Assembly (NCBI GenBank): GCA_937974135.1
Contig: CALJIH010000222.1
Location: forward strand, 1-25,834
Direction of reading: 5' to 3'
Length of the DNA stretch: 25,834 bases
Source of the DNA: an uncultured Cocleimonas sp.
Lineage (GTDB): Bacteria > Pseudomonadota > Gammaproteobacteria > Thiotrichales > Thiotrichaceae
Of this stretch, positions 1 to 6,223 are shown in pieces. Below the pieces are notes generated by a model. That model ran no database searches. It worked only from the letters and a program-made list of their open reading frames with translations, and was not told where the DNA came from. The stretch's first letter is position 1, and the number at the start of each line of letters is the position of its first letter. Position numbers and translations under genes: made by a program.

Positions 1-542
1 GCTTTTTGCGCCGCAACTGTTGTTTCTTCAAGAGAAAGCCCAGAAGCTGCTGCCGCTCCCGCAATTTTAAATACATATACTAAACCTGCTACACCTCTAC
101 GCTTTTCAGCTTCTTCAGGGCCTGCACTAGCAACATCATCCGAGACAATCACTTGAGTCGTAGCGATGTCTTCCATTTCGGCCATTTCGCCTGTCATATC
201 GAAATTCATGCGATCACCGCCGTAATTTCCGATCACGCACAAAACACCTTTGCCAGAATTCGCTATGCGCACCGATTCAAGCATAGGGTTCATGTCGGGT
301 GACGCAAATACATCACCGACTGCACAGGCATCCAATAAGCCATTGCCGACATAGCCTGCAAATACAGGTAGATGACCAAAACCACCACCAGAAACAACAC
401 CAACTTTATTGTTTGCTGGAGTGACACGACGAACAACACGTGAAGTATCTCCATCAACTGCGTAGTTATCTGGGTGCGCTAAGCACATGCCTTCGACGAC
501 TTCATCAACATAATTTTCTGGATTGTTGATTAGTTTCTTCAT
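1..542 (-). CDS. DhaK-like dihydroxyacetone/ketose kinase subunit (3' end beyond window)
   Basis: The reading frame opens with ATG at 542, behind a GAGGAAACT ribosome site, and runs without a stop off the left edge (about 180 residues visible). The protein begins MKKLINNPENYVDEVVEG and carries GGGFGHLP near residues 52-59, GYVGNGLLD, GDVFASP, NYGGDRMNF near 106-114 and RRGVAGLVYVFKIAGAAA. These are hallmarks of the DhaK domain, which binds dihydroxyacetone-like ketoses and receives phosphate from an ATP- or PTS-dependent partner. His57 and Asp110 line up with the E. coli DhaK active-site His56 and Asp109. The usual GGGSGHEP is changed to GGGFGHLP, which suggests a side branch of the family with a different sugar substrate. 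The covalent-binding histidine and any DhaL-type domain would lie outside the window. It is probably the last visible member of the minus-strand group with the cupin and FAD oxidase. Confidence 0.85.
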   Translation of the reverse strand, partial: MKKLINNPENYVDEVVEGMCLAHPDNYAVDGDTSRVVRRVTPANNKVGVVSGGGFGHLPVFAGYVGNGLLDACAVGDVFASPDMNPMLESVRIANSGKGVLCVIGNYGGDRMNFDMTGEMAEMEDIATTQVIVSDDVASAGPEEAEKRRGVAGLVYVFKIAGAAAASGLSLEETTVAAQK

Positions 543-589
543 AGTTTCCTCTTTGTATCTTTAATGGCGTTATTCGCTGACGATTAAAA

Positions 590-656
590 ACCGCCAAGCC
601 GAGTCTTGCCGAGACAACGCTGGAGCGTAGCGTCGGCAGCCCGTAGGGTGGGGTTT
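590..656. repeat. GC-rich stem-loop patch, REP-like
   Basis: This short GC-rich island stands out in an AT-rich spacer. TGCCGA at 607-612 pairs with TCGGCA at 633-638, and inside it ACGC (617-620) pairs with GCGT (625-628) around a TGGA loop. It ends with CCGTAGGGTGGGG. It could be a remnant of a dispersed palindromic element or a leader structure of the DhaK-like gene. No second copy was seen in the window. Confidence 0.35.
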
Positions 657-679
657 CATTTTATAAATAAGAACTCCGT

Positions 680-700
680 AAAAGTAGGGGGGTGTCATTT
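680..700 (+). repeat. Intergenic G6 element, copy 1
   Basis: Exact core AAAAGTAGGGGGGTGTC with ATTT tail. It lies between the stop of the cupin gene (710) and the start of the DhaK-like gene (542), antisense to both. Confidence 0.9.
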
Positions 701-709
701 AATATTTAT

Positions 710-1069
710 TTATGATTCAGGAGGTATACCTACAATCACAAAATGCTTCTTCACATAATTATCCACGTGCCAAATAGGTTGCAAACCGTTATCCATAACA
801 AAACCATCGCCTGCTTTTACGGTAAATTCTTTTCCATCTGCAACAATTTTAGCTTCACCCTCAATGATATGACAAAACTCGATTTGATCATTCATTGGGC
901 CTTTGAAAACACCTGCAGTGCTCTCCCAAACGCCAGAACGAACCTTGCCATTATCTCCGATAAAATGTGGCCAACCTGTGTGAACTGGAGCGCCTGAAAC
1001 GATTGTATCTGAAATATCTCTTTGTACTGGCTCGGTAGAGCAGTCTGCAAATTTAGTGAATGTTGTCAT
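710..1069 (-). CDS. Small cupin-domain protein (cupin_3 / DUF861 type)
   Basis: A 119-residue single-domain protein. The block GVWESTAGVFKG...EFCHIIEGEAKIV-DGKEFTVKAGDGFVMDNGLQPIWHVDNYVKKHFVI matches the cupin_3 fold found in ureidoglycine aminohydrolase-like and EutQ-like proteins: a Glu in the first strand motif, the EG turn, then AGD-F and the W-V-K-F closing strand. The classical HxH pair is not present, as is usual for this subfamily, so metal binding is uncertain. Such small cupins often sit beside FAD amine oxidases and may bind or isomerise the product or act as sensors; the substrate is unknown. It lies 81 bp after the PuuB-like gene on the same strand. The ribosome site is weak. Confidence 0.8.
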   Translation of the reverse strand: MTTFTKFADCSTEPVQRDISDTIVSGAPVHTGWPHFIGDNGKVRSGVWESTAGVFKGPMNDQIEFCHIIEGEAKIVADGKEFTVKAGDGFVMDNGLQPIWHVDNYVKKHFVIVGIPPES

Positions 1070-1111
1070 TGTGTTTATTCTCTAATGAGTATTTGTAATT
1101 TAAAAATGGCT

Positions 1112-1132
1112 AAAAGTAGGGGGGTGTCTTTT
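1112..1132 (+). repeat. Intergenic G6 element, copy 2
   Basis: Exact core followed by a T-run (CTTTTT). It fills the 81-bp spacer between the FAD oxidase stop and the cupin start. An extra A-tract (TTAAAAATGGC) sits about 10 bp upstream of the core A-tract. Confidence 0.9.
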
Positions 1133-1150
1133 TTAACTATAAAAGGATTG

Positions 1151-2440
1151 TTAGGCTGATCTCGATTCCCATTTGTCTAAAATTTTCATTACTCCAACAA
1201 CGGGGCCAGTACCCATCATTTGAATGCCCCAGAAAGGAATACCTTTCATTTTACTGCTGGGAAATGGCAATTGCTTCACGGGCACATCTAGAATTCGATC
1301 AGCCAAACATTTGCCCATGACATGTGACATTGCGACACCACGACCATTAAAACCTAAACCTACAATTAGATTCGGTTTAGCTTCGTGATAATGCGGCAAT
1401 CTGTTTTCAGTAATGGCTAACTTTCCTCCCCATTGGAATTTCCAATCAACGTTTTTAAGGCTAGGGAAAATTCGGGTGGCATCTTCAATCATGTGATCAA
1501 AACCAACAAAGCCTTTTGAAGTGAGTGTTCCATGGCCACCAAATACCATACGATTATCAGGCTCTCGACGTGAATACATAATCGAACGACGAGTATCGGA
1601 TATAGTTTGCCCTTCTGGTAATATTTTACCGATCTGATCATCATTCAGAGGCTCAGTCGCTATTTGTATAGATACCAATGGCATCACTGTTTTTGCTAGT
1701 CCATCCAGTAAGTCGTCGGTATAACCGTTAGTTGCCAAAATTACCCAGTTGGCGGTGACTTTGCCTTTTGGTGTTTTCACGATCCATTTATCACCTTTGC
1801 GTTTAAGAGCAGTGACTGGACTATTGGCAAATATTTTTGCGCCTAAATCCATGGCTGCTTTTGCTTCCCCGCGAGCTAATGACAAAGGCTGAACTGCTCC
1901 ACCTCTTTCAGCAAGAATACCTGATTTGTATAGCTTGCTACCAGATAGTCGTTCAACCTCGGCGCCATCAACAGGTGACATTTTTGCACCGTACTTAATC
2001 CAACCTTCGGCATTATGTAAGGAGGTTTTACGGGCTTTTTCACAGTGATCAACTCTCAACCAACCTTTTTGACGGGCTTGGCAGTCTATTTTATGTTTTG
2101 CAATAAGTTCGAATAAAGCATCGGCAGAATTTAATGATGCTTGGCAAAGGTTTTCAAAGAAATGGTTGCCAATATATTGTTGTATTTTCTCTGGAGAATT
2201 ATAAGGCAACATGGGATTCACCTGACCACCATTACGACCAGAAGCACCAAAACCTACTTCGTATTTATCTAAAACAACAACATTGGTATTATTTTCAGAT
2301 AACTGTAAAGCAGCACTTAATCCTGTAAACCCTGCTCCGACGATTACAACATCTGTTTGTATGTCATCTTCCAAAGTTGGATTAGCGTCAAGGTTAATCG
2401 CCGTAGCTTGCCATAATGAATTTTTCGACCCTACTTCCAT
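1151..2440 (-). CDS. FAD-dependent amine oxidoreductase, PuuB/DadA (DAO) family
   Basis: A 429-residue flavoprotein. The N-terminal Rossmann motif reads DVVIVGAGFTGLSAALQL (GxGxxG at 35-40), with the acidic ribose-binding residue in VVVLDKYEVG. GFGASGRNGGQVNP at about 64-76 is typical of gamma-glutamylputrescine oxidase and related glycine-oxidase-like enzymes. The C-terminal FAD segment NLIVGLGFNGRGVAMSHVMGKCLADRI is intact. The likely reaction is oxidative deamination or demethylation of an amine or amino acid to an aldehyde plus ammonia or amine, with electrons passed to oxygen or a quinone. The length is normal for the family. The ATG at 2440 has a good AGGAAACACA site. It is flanked on the same strand by the hydroxylase (64 bp upstream) and the cupin (81 bp downstream), suggesting an operon. 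The exact substrate cannot be read from sequence. Confidence 0.88.
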   Translation of the reverse strand: MEVGSKNSLWQATAINLDANPTLEDDIQTDVVIVGAGFTGLSAALQLSENNTNVVVLDKYEVGFGASGRNGGQVNPMLPYNSPEKIQQYIGNHFFENLCQASLNSADALFELIAKHKIDCQARQKGWLRVDHCEKARKTSLHNAEGWIKYGAKMSPVDGAEVERLSGSKLYKSGILAERGGAVQPLSLARGEAKAAMDLGAKIFANSPVTALKRKGDKWIVKTPKGKVTANWVILATNGYTDDLLDGLAKTVMPLVSIQIATEPLNDDQIGKILPEGQTISDTRRSIMYSRREPDNRMVFGGHGTLTSKGFVGFDHMIEDATRIFPSLKNVDWKFQWGGKLAITENRLPHYHEAKPNLIVGLGFNGRGVAMSHVMGKCLADRILDVPVKQLPFPSSKMKGIPFWGIQMMGTGPVVGVMKILDKWESRSA

Positions 2441-2504
2441 TGTGTTTCCTATGATTTAATGGCTCAACCTAACAAATTAGTCAATTAAGAGAGTATAGAA
2501 CAGT

Positions 2505-3530
2505 TCATTTTTTTACCTTGGATAATCTACTTTTTTTCATTTTTTCTCTGATTCGCTGCGTTGCTTCATCGGTGCCATCATGGAAACTTCCAAACCATCT
2601 ATCGAGTGGCATTTCTTCAGAACCAAAATTACATTGAAAAAAGCGATGATGTAATTGATGGAAGAACGAACCAGCTTTCCATATTTCTTTATCGTTGATA
2701 ATTAATTTGTCAAAACCCGCGTGCGAAATAACGGCACCAAGATTAAGAGCGAACATATGAAAGATCACATGAATAGGGTGGGAAGGAAGGACAAAGTGAA
2801 TCAAAATACTTGAATAATATAGAACGTGTTCTACGGGATGCATAGAAATCCCGGACCAAGGACCAACATTTATATTCCGATGATGCAAATAATGAACGTT
2901 TTTAAACAGCCAAGTATGGTGTATAAATCGGTGTATCCAATAAAAATGGAAAGATTGCCAAAAACGAATGATGATAAAAAATACAATAAACCAAATAGGT
3001 GATGCGCTAAAACTTTCAACAATTGGTAACCACCCATTTGCAGCGACATAAAAATATAAAATCATCCATGCCGACCAAATTGGAACGCCGGATACTAGAG
3101 ACCAAAAAATGTTATCCCAAGTTTGGTAGCCAAAAGTGAATTTTTTGTGTATTTCCATTGGTTTTACATCGAACTTAAGCCTCATATCTTGCTTTGAGTA
3201 AGCATAAAGATATAAGTGCAGCAATCCTGCGAGTAACAAAATCGCAGCAAAATTAATCCCTAGAATATGTAAGGTCCAGTCCCAAGAAACGACTTTCATA
3301 TTCATCGATGAAGGCCAAAAGAAAAGAAAGGCAATTAAGCTAAAGCACAAATGGTTTACAGGCGGAGAAGCTCTAAGCCATGTGTTTTGTAACCAAGCTA
3401 CTATCGCTTTTGGTTTCGTTGGTGTATCAAAGAAGGGTGCAAGTTTTAATGGTAATTGTGGCTGATAGTTCCACTGCCGATTTTGACCAGGTTTTAAAGA
3501 ATTGAATGAATTGTCATCAACATCAGCCAT
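2505..3530 (-). CDS. Sterol desaturase / fatty acid hydroxylase superfamily membrane di-iron protein
   Basis: A 341-residue integral membrane protein with hydrophobic stretches at about 60-72, 87-108, 143-163 and 179-192. The eight-histidine di-iron signature is present: HRFIHH at 200-205, HYLHH at 213-217, HPVEH at 231-235 and HQLHH at 291-295. This superfamily uses O2 and two electrons to hydroxylate or desaturate lipids, sterols, carotenoids or ether lipids. The C-terminal part, DRWFGSFHDGTDE, matches the family's usual ending. The first 45 residues are a soluble, proline-rich extension. It is the first gene of the minus-strand group, and its 5' side faces the divergent substrate-binding-protein gene. 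The substrate is not identifiable; partnership with an amine oxidase is unusual, so it may simply be co-transcribed. Confidence 0.87.
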   Translation of the reverse strand: MADVDDNSFNSLKPGQNRQWNYQPQLPLKLAPFFDTPTKPKAIVAWLQNTWLRASPPVNHLCFSLIAFLFFWPSSMNMKVVSWDWTLHILGINFAAILLLAGLLHLYLYAYSKQDMRLKFDVKPMEIHKKFTFGYQTWDNIFWSLVSGVPIWSAWMILYFYVAANGWLPIVESFSASPIWFIVFFIIIRFWQSFHFYWIHRFIHHTWLFKNVHYLHHRNINVGPWSGISMHPVEHVLYYSSILIHFVLPSHPIHVIFHMFALNLGAVISHAGFDKLIINDKEIWKAGSFFHQLHHRFFQCNFGSEEMPLDRWFGSFHDGTDEATQRIREKMKKSRLSKVKK

Positions 3531-3571
3531 GGTTGTATATTCAGAAAATATTATTCAACTTAATAATAGAC

Positions 3572-3593
3572 AAAAAGTGGGGGGGTGTCTTTT
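3572..3593 (+). repeat. Intergenic G6 element, copy 3 (variant)
   Basis: Variant core AAAAAGTGGGGGGGTGTC, in which the A after GT is replaced by G, giving a run of seven G. The T-run tail is kept. It lies 42 bp upstream of the hydroxylase start, in the divergent spacer. Confidence 0.85.
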
Positions 3594-3688
3594 TATTCAA
3601 TATTTATGTACGAATTGGATGTATAAGGACTAATAAAAATTATTTCTATAACTAGTTAAAAATATAAAACTTTTCATAAATCTTTTAC

Positions 3689-3782
3689 TATACTGAACTT
3701 ATGTATTCGGTTTTGTCCAACTAAATGCATACTGTGTACATTACGTATGCTCGGAGGAGTTGCTTTAATACTAATAAGCAAC
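3689..3782 (+). promoter_or_regulatory. Candidate promoter and leader structures of the substrate-binding-protein gene
   Basis: TATACT at 3689-3694 is a good -10 hexamer, but no convincing -35 was found at 16-18 bp. Downstream, GCATAC (3727-3732) and GTATGC (3745-3750) form an inverted repeat with a 12-nt spacer. GTTGCTT (3759-3765) pairs with AAGCAAC (3776-3782) around a 10-nt loop. Either could be an operator or an mRNA leader hairpin. No known riboswitch was recognised. Confidence 0.35.
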
Positions 3783-3824
3783 AAATTTTATTAATTAAAA
3801 ATTAAGTGAAATACTGAGGTAAAA

Positions 3825-4799
3825 ATGAAATCAATGAAGAAAATTATTAGTGGTTTATCAATCGCTGTAGCTTCAGCAACAATGGCTCCAGCTGCTGTGG
3901 CTGATATTAATGTTGCATACTTCCTAGAGTGGGCAACACCTAACCAAATTGCAAAAGTTGAGAAAGCTTACGACAAAGCACTTGGTGAGAAAGTTAACTG
4001 GGTTAACTTTGCTACAGGTACAGCGATGACAGAAGCAATGCTTTCTGGCGATATTGATATTTCTTTCAGTCAAGGATTAACTCCATTCGTTAATGCTGTA
4101 AACGCAAATGCACCTATTAAATTAGTGGGTGTTGCTGTTGCATACGGAGCTGGTGGTGACTGTGTTGTTGCTAACTCATCAGGAATCTCTAAAGCAAATG
4201 CACTTGAACTTGAAGGCAAGTCAATAGCCGTTCCATTAAACACAATGTCTGACTACGAAATGCGTTTAACACTAAGCACTTTAGGTGTTGATATAAATAA
4301 AGTGACACTTGTTGACCAAGAGCCAGCAGATGCAGCAGTATCATTGGTTGATGGACAAGTTGCGATGGCTTGTGGATTCGGTGAGAACTCACTTTCAAAA
4401 ATGAAAGAAGTGGGTAAGTCAATGTTAACAATTCCAGAGAAAACAGAAGCAGGTATCACAAGTTTCGATATCGTGTCTGTAACTGAGAAGTTTGCGCAAG
4501 AAAACCCTGAAGCTGTTAAAACGTTCATGGCTGTGACTGAGCAAGCAAACCTTGATTTTGCTAAAGATCAATCTAAGATTGATGTTATCGCTGGCGATGC
4601 AGGAATGACAGTAGAGAAGACTAAGAAGCAGATGGCAGGATTTAGCTTCCCAACAGTAGCAGAGCAAAAAGCTGAATACTTCAATGAGAAGGGTAAGCTT
4701 GCAAATGTATTACCTTTCATGGGTAAGATGTTTGCTACAGCAGCTGCACCAGCAAAAGACGATTACAGCGTATTCGTTGATTCTTCTTTCTTAGAGTAA
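3825..4799 (+). CDS. Periplasmic substrate-binding protein, TauA / NMT1-SsuA type
   Basis: A 324-residue secreted binding protein. Residues 1-27 form a Sec signal peptide (KK n-region, hydrophobic core, cleavage expected near AAVA-DINV). The mature part follows the type-2 periplasmic-binding fold seen in TauA/SsuA: INVAYFLEWATPNQIAKVEKAYDKALG, then GTAMTEAMLSGDIDISFSQGLTPFVNAVN (the sampling loop), GVAVAYGAGGDCVVANSSGI, and LEGKSIAVPLNTMSDYEMRLTLSTLGVD. It therefore probably delivers taurine or another small sulfonate, amine or related compound to an ABC importer. No permease or ATPase gene lies next to it, so its transporter must be elsewhere. ATG 3825 has a GAGGTAAAA site, and a strong terminator follows, so it is monocistronic and perhaps highly expressed. 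Confidence 0.85.
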   Translation: MKSMKKIISGLSIAVASATMAPAAVADINVAYFLEWATPNQIAKVEKAYDKALGEKVNWVNFATGTAMTEAMLSGDIDISFSQGLTPFVNAVNANAPIKLVGVAVAYGAGGDCVVANSSGISKANALELEGKSIAVPLNTMSDYEMRLTLSTLGVDINKVTLVDQEPADAAVSLVDGQVAMACGFGENSLSKMKEVGKSMLTIPEKTEAGITSFDIVSVTEKFAQENPEAVKTFMAVTEQANLDFAKDQSKIDVIAGDAGMTVEKTKKQMAGFSFPTVAEQKAEYFNEKGKLANVLPFMGKMFATAAAPAKDDYSVFVDSSFLE

Positions 4800-5141
4800 G
4801 CTCTTAGCAATTAGTAAAGATTATCTTTACTAAAAAGTTATGAAAAAAGCGTGCCATAGGCACGCTTTTTTTTGGTTTATATTATTTCTATATGTGTCCT
4901 AACGTGTTGATAATAAGTTAGAAAAAGCACTTCCGTTTAATCAATTTCAAACAATAATTCTTGTCAGAACGATGATTAAACAAGTGTATTTGAATATTCC
5001 TTACAAAAATGAAACATTAATATCGAGTTATTTAAAAATTTTAACGTTAGTTAGATCAACAAACTTATAGTAAATAAGTCCTATACTAACCGTATACCAA
5101 CAGCACTTATAATATTCAAAACCATTGACAAGGAGAAGAGA
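4800..5141. other. Gene-free spacer, 342 bp
   Basis: It holds the hairpin 4811-4833 (9-bp arms) and the terminator 4843-4873 of the upstream gene. The rest (4874-5141) is AT-rich with no ORF of note. TATACT at 5082-5087, about 55 bp before the next start, is a possible -10 box without a clear -35. No copy of the G6 element occurs here. Confidence 0.6.
4843..4873 (+). terminator. Rho-independent terminator of the substrate-binding-protein gene
   Basis: Arms AAAAAAGCGTGCC (4843-4855) and GGCACGCTTTTTT (4859-4871) form a perfect 13-bp stem around an ATA loop, ending in an eight-T run. A smaller 9-bp hairpin (4811-4819 with 4825-4833) precedes it. The A-run on the 5' side means it could also act on the minus strand. 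Confidence 0.92.
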
Positions 5142-6155
5142 ATGGCACTGAGTAGCATGATAGATTTTAGGCTGCCGCGAATTGAAGATATAGAGGAAAT
5201 TGCTCCGGGGCATCCGGTATATAGAATATCTTTCAATGATGGTCGTTCATCTGATCTTGTGGTTAAAATTGAGGATGCTTTTAAGCGAAGGCATGTTACT
5301 GATCCAATCAAAGTAATGAATGCTATCGATCCCCAGTCTGAAACTCGTCAACTAAAACTCCGTGAAGTACGAGATTTGCGAACAACTCTTAGGGATCAAC
5401 GTTTTATAAGGTTTAATGGTTTTGCCTCTGACCTAGATAGGGCAGTAAGTCATAGACCTGACCCTAGAACAAAAAAACCTGTGATTATTGTGATGAAAGC
5501 TAAAGCTAATTTAATAAATTTAGATAAAGCGGGTCAGAGAGTGGGCAATGATAAATCAGGGGTCAAGGCAATTCGTAAAATATTGAATAAACCAGGCTCA
5601 TTGGAAAAACTCGGTAAAATCTTAGCAGCTGATGCGTTCAACGGAAACCAAGATCGTGCTCAATTTTACCCAGATCCCACGGGACTTAGTCCTTCTAATG
5701 AGTGGAGACAAAATGGTCAAAATATACCGCTAAAAGCGTTAGTGAATATTGGTAACTTTTTCTTTAATGTTAATGGAGAAGCATCGCAAGTGCTAGGTCT
5801 GGACTCTGTAGATCCAAATAGTAACTATAAAGATTTAGACTCATTCGCTAATGGTGCTAGAGAATATACGGGGATGATACTGAGGCAGGACTCTGGCAGA
5901 CATCGAATGATTTTTGCAAGAAATTTAGTTTCAGACTTCGAAATTGTTTTGGGTGCGCGTAATCGAAAATTCCCATTTTCAAGTCAAAAACATCTGCCAG
6001 CAAGTGCGGCTAATTCCATCGTTAGAGGAATGGAAAGTGGGGCCAGAGAAGTTAAAACATATGTTAGAAATAGTTATCGAAATAAGCCACTTTCTGCAGA
6101 CTTGACTGCACGTCTAAATGCGCTCGGTTGGATGACAAATGGGAGAATAAATTAA
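5142..6155 (+). CDS. Unassigned protein with kinase-fold-like motifs (HipA/PI-kinase/actin-fragmin-kinase-like)
   Basis: A 337-residue soluble protein, not recognised as a named family. What can be seen is a set of motifs resembling atypical kinases. A beta-strand lysine lies in DLVVKIEDA (Lys42), and VIIVMKAK (113-120) may be the hinge strand. LGKILAADAFNGNQDR at 157-172 looks like the catalytic loop of PI3/4-kinase or actin-fragmin-kinase type enzymes (D..xGNxDR). VNIGNFFF at 201-208, followed by GLDSVDP (219-225), could be the metal-binding segment. It has no signal peptide, no membrane segment and no coiled coil. The ATG is preceded by a strong AAGGAGAAGAG site. It stands alone, with its own spacer upstream and a shared terminator downstream. 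The alternative is a pseudokinase or a fold unrelated to kinases. The kinase assignment is inference from motifs only. Confidence 0.6.
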   Translation: MALSSMIDFRLPRIEDIEEIAPGHPVYRISFNDGRSSDLVVKIEDAFKRRHVTDPIKVMNAIDPQSETRQLKLREVRDLRTTLRDQRFIRFNGFASDLDRAVSHRPDPRTKKPVIIVMKAKANLINLDKAGQRVGNDKSGVKAIRKILNKPGSLEKLGKILAADAFNGNQDRAQFYPDPTGLSPSNEWRQNGQNIPLKALVNIGNFFFNVNGEASQVLGLDSVDPNSNYKDLDSFANGAREYTGMILRQDSGRHRMIFARNLVSDFEIVLGARNRKFPFSSQKHLPASAANSIVRGMESGAREVKTYVRNSYRNKPLSADLTARLNALGWMTNGRIN

Positions 6156-6173
6156 CTATCTGTAGACTAAAAA

Positions 6174-6206
6174 AAAGACGTACTGTAGTAGTACGCCTTT
6201 ATTTTT
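6174..6206. terminator. Bidirectional terminator between convergent genes
   Basis: CGTACT (6179-6184) pairs with AGTACG (6190-6195) around GTAGT. After one A/C mismatch, AAAG (6174-6177) pairs with CTTT (6197-6200). A-rich and T-rich flanks serve both directions: the kinase-like gene on plus and the FAD-GcvT gene on minus. Confidence 0.8.
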
Positions 6207-6223
6207 AATAGAACAATCAAGCA

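Noticed and set aside
4189..4667. Three open frames antisense to the substrate-binding-protein gene
   Set aside because: They mirror the real coding frame and overlap each other; no starts with ribosome sites.
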